Shown: positions 30,982 through 39,134 of the stretch, one piece after another
Layout: each line of letters starts with the position of its first letter
How positions within the stretch are numbered: position 1 is the stretch's first letter
Assembly: GCF_040892615.1 (NCBI RefSeq)
Contig: NZ_JBFRYC010000001.1
Location: forward strand, 1 to 64,000
Direction: 5' to 3'
Source: Thioclava arctica
GTDB taxonomy: Bacteria > Pseudomonadota > Alphaproteobacteria > Rhodobacterales > Rhodobacteraceae
Length of the DNA: 64,000 nt
Made by a program: the position numbers and the translations under genes
The notes under the pieces: model-generated
What the model was told of the DNA's origin: nothing
The model's database searches: none
The model's input: only the letters and a program-made list of their open reading frames with translations

Positions 30982-31875
30982 TCAGCGCCCGCGCGGAGTC
31001 ACCCGCGGCGTGGTCGAGCGGATCAGCGAGCCCGCGCCATGTTCGGTGAACAGTTCCAGCAGGCAAGCGTTTTGCACCCGCCCATCCACGATCACCACCG
31101 CGCGCACACCCTCGCTGAGCGCCTTGAGCGCGGTCTCGGTTTTCGGAATCATTCCGCCCGCAATCGTGCCATCCGCGATCAGCGCCTCGATATCCTCGGG
31201 CGTCATTTCGGTGATTACCTCGCCCTGCGCATTCTTGACGCCCGCCACATCGGTCAGCAGCAATAAGCGATCGGCCTGCAGCGCGCCTGCAATAGCCCCT
31301 GCCGCTGTGTCGCCATTGACGTTGAAGGTCTCGTTATCGGCCATGCCAGTCGCGACCGGCGCGATCACCGGAATGATTCCAGCGTTATAAAGATCGCGGA
31401 TCACCTGCACGTTCATCTCGACGGGGCGGCCAACGAAACCCAACTCGGGGTCATCGGCCTCGCAGACCATCAGATCGTCATCCTTGCCCGAGATCCCCAC
31501 GGCGCGCCCGCCTTGATCGTTGATCGCCTGCACAATGCGCTTATTGACCAGGCCCGAGAGGATCATTTCGACCACCTCGACCGTGGCCTTGTCGGTCACC
31601 CGCTTGCCGCGCACGAATTTGCTTTCGATCCCCAGCTTGCTCAGCATCTCGTTGATCATCGGGCCGCCGCCATGCACCACGACCGGGTTCATGCCGACCT
31701 GACGCATCAGCACGATATCGCGGGCGAATTCGGCCATCGCGTCATCGTCACCCATCGCGTTACCGCCAAATTTCACCACCACGACCGCGCCGGAGTAGCG
31801 TTGCAGATAGGGCAGGGCCTCGGAGAGGGTGCGGGCGGTGGCGATCCAATCTCGGTTCATCGTCTGTTTTCTCAT
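30982..31875 (-). CDS. argB: Acetylglutamate kinase
   Basis: It phosphorylates N-acetylglutamate, the second step of arginine synthesis. The product is 297 residues from the ATG at 31875, which has AGGA 9 bases upstream. The ATG at 31860 (MNRDWIATA) is also possible. VVVKFGGNAMGD, the glycine-rich VVHGGGPMINEML, and FVRGKRVTDKATVEVV are diagnostic. It heads the argB-ferredoxin-SixA group and is divergent from the SDR gene across a 127-base gap. Confidence 0.96.
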   Translation of the reverse strand: MRKQTMNRDWIATARTLSEALPYLQRYSGAVVVVKFGGNAMGDDDAMAEFARDIVLMRQVGMNPVVVHGGGPMINEMLSKLGIESKFVRGKRVTDKATVEVVEMILSGLVNKRIVQAINDQGGRAVGISGKDDDLMVCEADDPELGFVGRPVEMNVQVIRDLYNAGIIPVIAPVATGMADNETFNVNGDTAAGAIAGALQADRLLLLTDVAGVKNAQGEVITEMTPEDIEALIADGTIAGGMIPKTETALKALSEGVRAVVIVDGRVQNACLLELFTEHGAGSLIRSTTPRVTPRGR

Positions 31876-32002
31876 CTGCTGGTTCCTGAGGAGGGCGCGG
31901 ACCCCCACTTGCTAGCCTCAAAAAGCGGGCTTGGGAAGGGCGGGGCGTTGCGCTTGGCCCAAAACGGGATAGGGTCTGCACAACGCAAGGAGATACGACC
32001 TC

Positions 32003-32734
32003 ATGGATGATCGCAAGGTGATGTTGCTGACGGGGGCAAGCCGGGGGATCGGGCATGCCACGGTGAAACGCTTTGCCGCCGAGGGCTGGCGCGTGATCAC
32101 CTGTTCGCGCCAACCTTTCCCCGAGAAATGCCCTTGGGGCGGTGGTCGCGAAGATCACATCCAGATCGACTTGGCCGATCCAAGCCGCACCATCGAAGCG
32201 ATTGGCGAAATCCGCGAGCGTCTGGATGGGCGTCTGGATGCGCTGGTCAACAATGCGGGGATTTCGCCAAAGGCCGAAGATGGCGGGCGGCTCAATACGC
32301 TCGATACTGATCTGCGCACGTGGGGGCAGGTGTTTCACGTCAATTTCTTCTCCTCCATCGTGCTGGCGCGCGGGCTGGTTGAGGAACTGTCGACGGCAGG
32401 TGGCGCGGTCGTGAATGTGACCTCGATTGCAGGCTCGCGGGTGCATCCCTTTGCTGGGGCGGCCTATTCAACGTCAAAAGCCGCGCTCAAGGCGCTGACG
32501 CGCGAGATGGCGCATGATTTCGGCCCGCTGGGCGTGCGGGTAAACGCAATTGCGCCGGGTGAGATCGAAACCTCGATCCTGTCTCCGGGCACGCAAAAGA
32601 TCGTCGATACCCTGCCGCTGCGCCGCCTTGGCCAGCCCTCGGAAGTGGCGGATGTGATCTGGTTCCTGTGCTCGGATGCCTCAAGCTATGTCACGGGCAC
32701 CGAGATTGAGGTCAACGCAGGCCAGCACGTCTAG
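32003..32734 (+). CDS. Short-chain dehydrogenase/reductase
   Basis: The product is 243 residues. The classical SDR features are the cofactor motif TGASRGIG (residues 10-17), NNAG (83-86), and the catalytic Ser141, Tyr155 and Lys159 in YSTSK. The C-terminal TGTEIEVNAGQHV is typical. Cofactor and substrate cannot be told. The Arg at position 14 of the glycine motif and Ser36-Arg37 suggest NADP(H), which is inference. It ends 17 bases from the convergent rsgA stop. Confidence 0.85.
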   Translation: MDDRKVMLLTGASRGIGHATVKRFAAEGWRVITCSRQPFPEKCPWGGGREDHIQIDLADPSRTIEAIGEIRERLDGRLDALVNNAGISPKAEDGGRLNTLDTDLRTWGQVFHVNFFSSIVLARGLVEELSTAGGAVVNVTSIAGSRVHPFAGAAYSTSKAALKALTREMAHDFGPLGVRVNAIAPGEIETSILSPGTQKIVDTLPLRRLGQPSEVADVIWFLCSDASSYVTGTEIEVNAGQHV

Positions 32735-32751
32735 GCGCTGCTTTGCGTGTC

Positions 32752-33795
32752 TCAGCGGCGCTTGCGCGGCACGGTGGTGCGGTTGCCGCGCGGCCCCGTT
32801 AGCACCGGCGTGTTGAGGCGGTTTTCGTCTTGCAACTTGCGCCAGCGCTCTAGCCGCGCAGGGTCTAGTGTGCCTGCCTCAACCGCGGCGCGCACTGCAC
32901 AGCCCGGCTCATGTTCATGGGTGCAATCGCGAAAGCGGCAGTTGGGGGCCAACTCGGTGATCTCGGCGAACAGCATATCCAGCCCGGCCGCCGCATCGCT
33001 GACGTGAAGCGAGCGCATTCCCGGCGTGTCAATCACCCAACCGCCCCCGGCAATGGCATGCAGCGAGCGTGAGGTGGTCGTGTGGCGTCCCTTTGCATCG
33101 TCTTCGCGGATCGCGCCCGTGGGCTGCGCCTCGGCGTCTGTCTTGCCCGACAGTGTATTGAGCAAGGTCGATTTCCCGACACCAGAAGAGCCCACCAGCG
33201 CCACCGTCTGCCCCGGCCCGCACCAGCGCGCGAGGTGCGCTATCGCATCGGGCGCTTTGGCATTCAGCGTCACCGCAACAAGATCGCGTTGCAGCGCTTC
33301 GGCCTGCTGCTGAAACGGCGTCGGATCATCGGTCTGGTCGCTTTTTGTCAGCACGATCACCGGGGTCGTGCCGGCCTCATTGGCAAGCGCGAGATAGCGC
33401 TCTAACCGAGCCGGGTTGAAATCATCGTTGCAAGAGGTGACGATGAACAGCGTGTCCACATTGGCCGCGATCAGCTGTGGCACGCGCGCGCCTTCGGTGT
33501 GACGTTCCAGCAGGGATTTCCGCGAGAGCCGTGAGTGCTCCGTCAGGGTCTCGGGATCCACCAGAACCCAATCCCCCACCGCGAAATCCGTCGTTTTGCT
33601 ATGCGGCGCAAGGCTCAGCTGCACCGGCCCGCTTTCGGATTGCGCCGTCAGACGAGAGCGATGCACGCTGGCAATGCGCATGCGCGCAAGCGCCGTGTCT
33701 TCGGGGGCCAACTGGTCGCCAAAAAACGCCGACCAGCCAAGGTCAGCCAAAGAATGCGGGTTGAGGTCATCGAACTGTGTCACGCCGACCTGCAT
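32752..33795 (-). CDS. rsgA: Ribosome small-subunit-dependent GTPase A
   Basis: RsgA is a late 30S assembly GTPase. The product is 347 residues from the ATG at 33795; an ATG at 33831 would add 12 residues, and no start has a good binding site. The GTPase motifs are circularly permuted, as expected: LTKSDQ (G4), then GSSGVGKSTL (G1), then DTPGMRSL (G3). A C-terminal zinc site follows as CRFRDCTHEHEPGC. The Lys/Arg-rich end probably contacts rRNA. Confidence 0.92.
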   Translation of the reverse strand: MQVGVTQFDDLNPHSLADLGWSAFFGDQLAPEDTALARMRIASVHRSRLTAQSESGPVQLSLAPHSKTTDFAVGDWVLVDPETLTEHSRLSRKSLLERHTEGARVPQLIAANVDTLFIVTSCNDDFNPARLERYLALANEAGTTPVIVLTKSDQTDDPTPFQQQAEALQRDLVAVTLNAKAPDAIAHLARWCGPGQTVALVGSSGVGKSTLLNTLSGKTDAEAQPTGAIREDDAKGRHTTTSRSLHAIAGGGWVIDTPGMRSLHVSDAAAGLDMLFAEITELAPNCRFRDCTHEHEPGCAVRAAVEAGTLDPARLERWRKLQDENRLNTPVLTGPRGNRTTVPRKRR

Positions 33796-33922
33796 GGCCG
33801 CGCCATCGCGCTGATGCAAGCTTTTCCGCATCGCCAAGCCGCTTTTGACCCGATTAGATCGCACGCAAAGACGCCTCAAGGCCGTTTGGGACCTGTCATT
33901 CATGCGTATTTGAAAGTGATTT

Positions 33923-33998
33923 TGGTGGAGCCTAGGGGGATCGAACCCCTGACCTCCTGCATGCCATGCAGGCGCTCTCCCAGCTGAGCTAAGGCCCC
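33923..33998 (-). tRNA. tRNA-Ala (anticodon GGC)
   Basis: Read on the reverse strand the 76-base gene begins GGGGCCT and ends AGGCTCCACCA, so the acceptor stem closes with one G-T pair and CCA is encoded. The D-arm TTAGCTCAGCTGGGAGAGC and T-arm GGGGTTCGATCCCC are standard. The anticodon stem CCTGC/GCAGG encloses the loop ATGGCAT, giving anticodon GGC for codon GCC. Confidence 0.96.
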
Positions 33999-34039
33999 AT
34001 CAAAGTGCTGCATCGGCCAAGGCCGGGCTGCGTGGGAGG

Positions 34040-34068
34040 CGTATAGGCAAAGCGCTGGGCGTGTGCAA
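34040..34068 (-). promoter_or_regulatory. Promoter of tRNA-Ala
   Basis: On the reverse strand TTGCAC (34068-34063) and TATACG (34045-34040) are spaced by exactly 17 bp. Transcription would begin about 35 bases before the mature tRNA 5' end. Confidence 0.7.
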
Positions 34069-34188
34069 GGGGGTTTTTATGCGCGGTCGGGAAAATTGCG
34101 ACGCGGTTCAGGGGGGGGCGATCGGACAGCACAAAGGCGCGGAAGGTTTCCCCGCCGCGCCCGTGTTTTTAACAAAACGCCAACTGAC

Positions 34189-34518
34189 TCAGTTGTCGTC
34201 TTTGTCTTCCGTGCTCACGTCGGCGATCTCATCAAGCGAGACATTATCGTCGTCATCGTCTTCTTCGAGCAGATCGTCGTCGAGTTCGACGTCATTGGTG
34301 TCGGCGTCGAGATCTTCTTCTTCCTCGATAACCGGTTCATCGGCCTTGGCTGCGGACGTCTTGCTCGAGACGAGCGTGCGCCCACGTGCTGCGGTCAGGC
34401 TTTCCAGCGAAAAGCTGTTGGCGCAGACCGGGCAGGTCATCGGGTCTTTATTCAGGTCGTAAAAGCGGTTCGCGCAATGCGGACACAGACGCTTGACGCC
34501 CCATTCCTCTTTCGGCAT
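34189..34518 (-). CDS. FYDLN-acid domain protein (TIGR02300 family)
   Basis: The product is 109 residues from the ATG at 34518, with AGGAG upstream. A zinc-ribbon with Cys12, Cys15, Cys29 and Cys32 encloses the family signature FYDLN. The C-terminal half is extremely acidic, with long runs of Asp and Glu. The family is widespread in alphaproteobacteria and has no known function. The acidic tail could mimic nucleic acid or bind a basic partner. Confidence 0.88.
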   Translation of the reverse strand: MPKEEWGVKRLCPHCANRFYDLNKDPMTCPVCANSFSLESLTAARGRTLVSSKTSAAKADEPVIEEEEDLDADTNDVELDDDLLEEDDDDDNVSLDEIADVSTEDKDDN

Positions 34519-34637
34519 GGAATTCTCCTGCGCTGGTAATCTCAGAGTCGCAGCCAACTGCCACACCATCCGCTGGGTGTCAAAGCCTTTCGTGCGGTTA
34601 TCTGCGAACTGCGTCCCGCCTGCCCAAGGAGCCCTGC

Positions 34638-35333
34638 GTGCCCAGCCCACCCCATATCCCCGAACTGCCCGAGCTGGAGTTGGTCTTTCGCCGCTCTGCG
34701 CGTGCTCGGCGGTTCTCGTTGCGGGTGTCGCGCGCGGATGGTCGCGTGGCGCTGACGATTCCGAAAGGCGCCTCCGAGCGCGAGGCTTTAGCCTTTGCGC
34801 GCAGTCAGACTGACTGGCTGCGCCGCACCCTCGAAGGCATCGCGCCCCCGCAGGCGGTGCGATTCGGCGGGGTGGTGCCATTCGAGGGGCGCGCGCTGTA
34901 TTTAGAACCTGCCGCGCTGCGTGCGCCGCAGGTCGCGGGCGATCGGTTGCTGGCCCCAGCGGACCCCGACAAGCTGGGGCTGCGGATCGAGACGTTTTTC
35001 AAACATGCCGCGCGGTTGCGCCTTCATCAGGCGAGTGCGCATTACGCCGCGCTGCTGGATCGCCCGATCGCGCGAATCACGTTGCGCGATACCCGCTCGC
35101 GCTGGGGCTCGTGCAGCCATACCGGGGCGCTGTCTTATAGCTGGCGGCTGATTATGGCGCCGCCAGAGGTGCTGCATTACGTTGCCGCCCATGAAGTGGC
35201 CCATCTGGTCGAGATGAACCATTCTGGCGCGTTTTGGGCGCTCGTGGCGCGGCTACGCCCCAGCTACAAGGCCGAGCGCAGCTGGCTAAAGCGCGAGGGC
35301 TCCCGCCTGCATGCGATCCGGTTCCGCGACTGA
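34638..35333 (+). CDS. YgjP/SprT-like zinc metalloprotease
   Basis: The product is 231 residues and starts with GTG at 34638, with AAGGA 7 bases upstream. The catalytic zinc motif is HEVAH with a third His a few residues later in NHSGAFW. TLRDTRSRWGSCS precedes it, as in the YgjP (DUF45) family. These proteins are thought to be zinc-dependent hydrolases; the substrate is unknown. It is divergent from the FYDLN gene. Confidence 0.85.
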   Translation: MPSPPHIPELPELELVFRRSARARRFSLRVSRADGRVALTIPKGASEREALAFARSQTDWLRRTLEGIAPPQAVRFGGVVPFEGRALYLEPAALRAPQVAGDRLLAPADPDKLGLRIETFFKHAARLRLHQASAHYAALLDRPIARITLRDTRSRWGSCSHTGALSYSWRLIMAPPEVLHYVAAHEVAHLVEMNHSGAFWALVARLRPSYKAERSWLKREGSRLHAIRFRD

Positions 35334-35425
35334 ACCGGTTTGCCCGGAGATTCCGTGTAAAGCGGCCCCTATTGCACGACGCCCGCGTTGGTGGCCCTGC
35401 TTTGGTGATTGACGCGATGCGCGAA

Positions 35426-35435
35426 TGTGATCACA
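35426..35435. promoter_or_regulatory. Palindromic operator candidate for the GntR gene
   Basis: The perfect palindrome TGTGATCACA lies 9 bases before the regulator's ATG. GntR/FCD proteins often bind short palindromes with a central GATC-like or TGGT-ACCA core near their own start, so autoregulation is plausible. The same site partly resembles a CRP half-site pair but is too short for one. Confidence 0.4.
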
Positions 35436-35444
35436 AATCCCTGC

Positions 35445-36101
35445 ATGACAACAATCTCCACCCGCCCGATCGAAACCGCCGCGCATGACAGGCTCTATCG
35501 TCTGCTGCGTCAGCAGATCATGGTGGGGGAAATGCTGCCCGGACAGGCGCTGACGCTGCGCGGTCTGGCCAAGCAATATGGCGTGTCGATGACGCCCGTG
35601 CGCGAGTCGCTGCGTCGGTTGGTGGCGGAAGGAGCGTTGACGCTGACGGCCTCGGGGCGGGTCAGCACGCCCGAGCTGTCCAATGAGCGGATCGAGGAAC
35701 TGGCGACGTTGCGCTCGTTGATCGAGCCCGAACTGGCCGCGCGCGCTTTGCCGCGCGCCCATTTCGCGCTGATCGACCGATTGAGCGCGATCAATACCGC
35801 CAATGCCGAGGCCGTCGCGAAACACGATGCGGTAAGCTATATTCGCACCAATCTCGATTTTCACCGCACGCTCTATCTGCGCGCCCAATCGCCTGCGATC
35901 CTGGCGGTGGCGGAAACGGTCTGGCTGCAACTGGGGCCGACGATGCGCGCTCTCTATGGTCGCGTGCAGCGCAATGAGCCGCCCCGCCATCACCGTATGA
36001 TCCTGTCGGCTTTGCGCGCTGGCGATGAGCCTGCTTTGCGGCTTGCGGTGCGCGCCGATGTGACCAGCGGCCTGCGCCATCTGTCACAGCGCGGGTGGTA
36101 A
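35445..36101 (+). CDS. GntR-family regulator, FCD type
   Basis: The product is 218 residues from the ATG at 35445; a TTG at 35409 would add 12 residues across the operator candidate. A winged helix-turn-helix is at about residues 12-75 (MLPGQALTLRGLAKQYGVS, TPVRESLRRLVAEGALTL). An all-helical FCD effector domain follows, with metal-ligand-type residues in NLDFHRTLY and PPRHHRMILSAL. The ligand is probably a carboxylate, which is a family-level inference. No obvious target enzyme gene adjoins it. Confidence 0.85.
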   Translation: MTTISTRPIETAAHDRLYRLLRQQIMVGEMLPGQALTLRGLAKQYGVSMTPVRESLRRLVAEGALTLTASGRVSTPELSNERIEELATLRSLIEPELAARALPRAHFALIDRLSAINTANAEAVAKHDAVSYIRTNLDFHRTLYLRAQSPAILAVAETVWLQLGPTMRALYGRVQRNEPPRHHRMILSALRAGDEPALRLAVRADVTSGLRHLSQRGW

Positions 36102-36102
36102 G

Positions 36103-36158
36103 GCCGGGGGTTTTGCCCCCCCGGACCCCCGCAGGATATTTTGGTCAAGAGGAAGTGG
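36103..36158 (+). repeat. Intergenic repeat, copy B
   Basis: A G-run/C-run hairpin (GGGGG...CCCCCC, near 36106-36121) is followed by the tail GGATATTT...AAGAGGAAG (36134-36155). It starts two bases after the GntR stop and forms one half of an inverted pair with copy C. Confidence 0.65.
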
Positions 36159-36164
36159 AAAACT

Positions 36165-36225
36165 GCCTCTCTTCCTCTCGATTGAAATATCCCGGGGGAG
36201 GCCGCAGGCCGGGGGCAGAGCCCCA
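36165..36225 (-). repeat. Intergenic repeat, copy C (inverted to copy B)
   Basis: Read on the reverse strand it has a G-run hairpin, then CCCGGGATATTTC and a tail ending GAGAGGAAG (36192-36171). The 22-base tails of B and C match at 18 positions. The two copies face each other across 15 bases and lie between the convergent GntR and DUF805 genes. Confidence 0.65.
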
Positions 36226-36233
36226 AATGCCGT

Positions 36234-36644
36234 TCAGGCCTGTCGCAGCGGATCGGAGCCGTAGGCGTTCTCGCCCGGCTGAGAGCGCTGCACGAAGAAG
36301 AACAGCAATACCAACCCGCCGATCAACGGGATCAGGGAAAGCAGGAGCCACCAGCCCGATTTGCCATTGTCGTGCAGTCTGCGCACCGAGACGGCAAGAG
36401 CGGGCACTAACAGGGCGAGGCCTGCGATAATCGAGAGCGGCCCGCCATGGCTGTTATAGGCCCAGAAGCCGGGGCCACTGGCGACTTCGCCGGTGCCGAA
36501 GAACACTGTGTCGAGGATATTGGTGGCGATTTGCACGAGCGTGTAGAACAACGTGAACCACCAGAATTCCGCGCGCGGGGCGCGGCCTGCGAAGGTTGCG
36601 TATTTCTGCTTTAGGCAGGTACGAACGCTATCTCCAAAACTCAT
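36234..36644 (-). CDS. DUF805 membrane protein
   Basis: The product is 136 residues with about three to four membrane segments. The family signature RAPRAEFWWFTLF and VRRLHDNGKSGWWLLL are clear, and the tail holds Pro, Gly and Asn (RSQPGENAYGSDPL). DUF805 (YhaH-like) proteins have no known function. It ends the reverse pyrB-plsY group. Confidence 0.85.
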   Translation of the reverse strand: MSFGDSVRTCLKQKYATFAGRAPRAEFWWFTLFYTLVQIATNILDTVFFGTGEVASGPGFWAYNSHGGPLSIIAGLALLVPALAVSVRRLHDNGKSGWWLLLSLIPLIGGLVLLFFFVQRSQPGENAYGSDPLRQA

Positions 36645-36667
36645 ACCAGTTTTTCCTTATTCCGGGC

Positions 36668-37276
36668 TTAGCCCTTTTTGCCAATCTTGGGTTCGCTGCC
36701 CGCCGCCAGCCGCGCGATATTACCCCGGTGGCGCCAAAAAATCAGCACCGAAAGCCCGGCTGCCAGCATCATGAAATCTCGATGTCCCAGCGCATAGGCC
36801 AGCGGCACAGTGGCCGCCGCAGAGACCAGCGCGGACAGCGAGGAGATCCGCGTGACAATGGCTGTCAGCAACCACACTGCACAGGCAGCCAGCCCCACGG
36901 GCCATGCCAGCGCGATCATCGTGCCTAGAAACGTCGCAACTCCCTTGCCGCCCTGAAAACGCAGCCAAACCGGGTAGATATGGCCGATAAAAGCCGCAGC
37001 GCCTGCAACCTGTGCTGCCGTCTCGCCCAAGAAATAGCGTGCGATCAGCACCGCAATCGCCCCCTTGCCGCTATCAAGCAGAAGCGTCGCCAAAGCGGCC
37101 GGTTTGTTCCCGGTGCGCAGCACATTGGTTGCGCCGATATTGCCCGATCCAATCTTGCGCAGATCGCCCATTCCAAGCATCCGCGTGATGACCATGCCAA
37201 AGGGCACGGACCCCAACAAATAGCCCAATGCCGCCACCAGCCCTAGCCAGGTGGCCCCGTTTTCAACTCCTGGCAT
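36668..37276 (-). CDS. plsY: Acyl-phosphate glycerol-3-phosphate acyltransferase PlsY
   Basis: It makes lysophosphatidate from acyl-phosphate, the first membrane step of phospholipid synthesis. The product is 202 residues with five membrane segments. The three conserved motifs are GSVPFG, GSGNIGATNVLRTGNK and GGKGVATFLG. It lies 24 bases downstream of the pseudo-dihydroorotase gene. Confidence 0.95.
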   Translation of the reverse strand: MPGVENGATWLGLVAALGYLLGSVPFGMVITRMLGMGDLRKIGSGNIGATNVLRTGNKPAALATLLLDSGKGAIAVLIARYFLGETAAQVAGAAAFIGHIYPVWLRFQGGKGVATFLGTMIALAWPVGLAACAVWLLTAIVTRISSLSALVSAAATVPLAYALGHRDFMMLAAGLSVLIFWRHRGNIARLAAGSEPKIGKKG

Positions 37277-37300
37277 TGCCTGCCCTCGCCTCTAATCGCG

Positions 37301-38581
37301 TTATTTTTGTTCTTCGCTGCTATAAACCTGCACTCCCGCGACGAATGTGGCAAGTGTTTTGCCTTCCATTCGCGCGGTGTCGAAGGGAGTATTTTTCGAT
37401 TTTGAGCGCAATGTGAAGCGGTCGAGCACGAAGGGCGCGTCCGGATCAAACAGCACCAGATCGGCGGGCGCGCCCTCGGCCAGACGGCCTTGGGGCAGTC
37501 CAAGGCGGCGCGCCGGGTTCAGCGCCATCGCGCGAAACAGCTGCGGCAGGGTCAGTTGATCCGCGTGATACAGCCGCATCGCAGCGGGCAGCAGCGTTTC
37601 CAACCCGACCGCGCCCGAGGCCGCTTCCTCGAAGGGCAAGCGTTTGGATTCCTCGTCCGCTGGGGTGTGCATGGAGCAGATCACGTCGATCACGCCGTCC
37701 CCCACGGCTGCGATCACTGCAAGCCTGTCGTCTTCGTCGCGCAGGGGCGGGGTAAGTTTGAAAAACGTCCGATACTCGCCCACATCCAGCGCATTCAGCG
37801 TCAGGTGATGGATCGACACGCCCGCCGTCACATCCAGCCCTGCCGCCTTGGCACGCGCCAGTGCGGGCAGCGCGCGCGCGGTGGTGATTTGATCGGCGTG
37901 ATAGGCGAGCCCGGTCATCTCAACCAAAGCAAGATCGCGCTCCAGCCCCATCTGCTCGGCCATTGGCGAGACGCCGGGCAGGCCGCGCAGGCTGGCGAAT
38001 TTGCCCGAGGTGACAGCGGCCCCTTTGGACAGGCCCGGCTCTTGGGGATGCCCGATCACCAGCGCGCCGAGGCTGGCGGCATAGCTGAACGCACGCGCCA
38101 GCACCTTGGTTTGGTCGCAGACCTGCGTGCCATCGGTGAACGCCACGGCCCCGGCATCGCGCAAAAAGCTGATCTCGGTCATCTCGCGGCCCGCACGCCC
38201 TTTGGTCAGCGCCGCCATATGCAGGATGCGCACTGGCGCATCGGCAGCGCGTCGGGTGACGAATTCCAGCACTTCGGGCGTGTCGATGGCCGAGGCCGTA
38301 TCGGGGCGCGCGATGATCGTGGTGACGCCGCCCGCCGCCGCCGCCAGCGCGGCAGAGCGAAAGCTTTCCATATGGCGTTCACCGGGCTCACCGATCTTGA
38401 CGCCCAGATCCACGATGCCGGGGGCAAGACATTTGCCGCCGCATTCGATCACCTGCGCGTCGGGCGGGGCAGACATCGTGCCGATAGCGGCGATCAGGCC
38501 GTTGTCGATGACAATATTGCCTGTGGTTTCGTTCAGCGCCTCGGGGTCGATCAGGCGGGCATTTTGTAAGAACAGGGTCAT
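37301..38581 (-). CDS. pyrX: Dihydroorotase-like protein lacking metal ligands (PyrC'/PyrX type)
   Basis: The product is 426 residues from the ATG at 38581, with AAGGAGG upstream. It has the amidohydrolase fold of class I dihydroorotase. Where active enzymes have the metal-binding HxH, this protein reads GIVDLGVKIGEPGERH, so both histidines are gone. The usual TDHAPH segment is also altered (CSMHTPADEE). Such proteins act as non-catalytic partners that stabilise aspartate transcarbamoylase in Pseudomonas and relatives. The proximity to pyrB fits this role. A true dihydroorotase is expected elsewhere. Confidence 0.85.
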   Translation of the reverse strand: MTLFLQNARLIDPEALNETTGNIVIDNGLIAAIGTMSAPPDAQVIECGGKCLAPGIVDLGVKIGEPGERHMESFRSAALAAAAGGVTTIIARPDTASAIDTPEVLEFVTRRAADAPVRILHMAALTKGRAGREMTEISFLRDAGAVAFTDGTQVCDQTKVLARAFSYAASLGALVIGHPQEPGLSKGAAVTSGKFASLRGLPGVSPMAEQMGLERDLALVEMTGLAYHADQITTARALPALARAKAAGLDVTAGVSIHHLTLNALDVGEYRTFFKLTPPLRDEDDRLAVIAAVGDGVIDVICSMHTPADEESKRLPFEEAASGAVGLETLLPAAMRLYHADQLTLPQLFRAMALNPARRLGLPQGRLAEGAPADLVLFDPDAPFVLDRFTLRSKSKNTPFDTARMEGKTLATFVAGVQVYSSEEQK

Positions 38582-38630
38582 GCCATGGCCTCCTTGAGAC
38601 GGGTGATGTCGATGGGCGCAAAATCGGGGC

Positions 38631-39134
38631 TCATTCGGCGTCGCCCTCAGTCGCGCGCTGGGCGGCACGGTGGTTTTTGGCGCGTTCGATTTCGGCAACC
38701 ACTGTTCCTGCATCGGCGAGATGGCGGATCAGGTGCTTGTCGCCCGAGTTCGTCACCAGTTGCACATCGCCCATCAGGCGGCGCACGGTTGCGATTTCCA
38801 GCAGCATCACTTGGCGCCCCTGCGGGCCGATCAACCGCTTTTCGGTGAGCTGCCAACGGCGCGCGAAGGCCTCGGATTTGAAATATAGACCGCGCAGAGC
38901 CATGCCCACGGCAATCGCGAGGGCTGCAATCGCGATCTGTCCCGGCCTGCCCAGCCAGATCAGCACCGCCGAGACCAGAACCACCCCGAGAACCGCCAGA
39001 ATCGCGTGATCGCTCCAATAGCGCTTGGGGTCGGGCAGGAAGGTGGTCAGAACGTGCTCGCCCTTATCCAGCGGCAATTCGCTGTCGGGACCGGGGCGAT
39101 AGTTCATCACCTCGTCGCGCTTGATCTCAGACAT
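38631..39134 (-). CDS. bPH-like small membrane protein within the pyr operon
   Basis: The product is 167 residues. Two membrane segments at about residues 43-75 are followed by a soluble part resembling a bacterial PH domain: RRWQLTEKRLIGPQGRQVMLLEIATVRRL is shortened to WQLTEKRLIGP and VRRLMGDVQLVT. It starts within the last 8 bases of pyrB and so is translationally coupled to it. Function unknown; the link with pyrimidine synthesis may only be positional. Confidence 0.7.
   Translation of the reverse strand: MSEIKRDEVMNYRPGPDSELPLDKGEHVLTTFLPDPKRYWSDHAILAVLGVVLVSAVLIWLGRPGQIAIAALAIAVGMALRGLYFKSEAFARRWQLTEKRLIGPQGRQVMLLEIATVRRLMGDVQLVTNSGDKHLIRHLADAGTVVAEIERAKNHRAAQRATEGDAE

Noticed and set aside
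34136..34170. Terminator-like hairpin GGCGCGG/CCGCGCC downstream of the FYDLN gene
   Set aside because: Its T-run is on the forward strand, whereas the neighbouring gene is transcribed in reverse; no forward transcript is known to need it.
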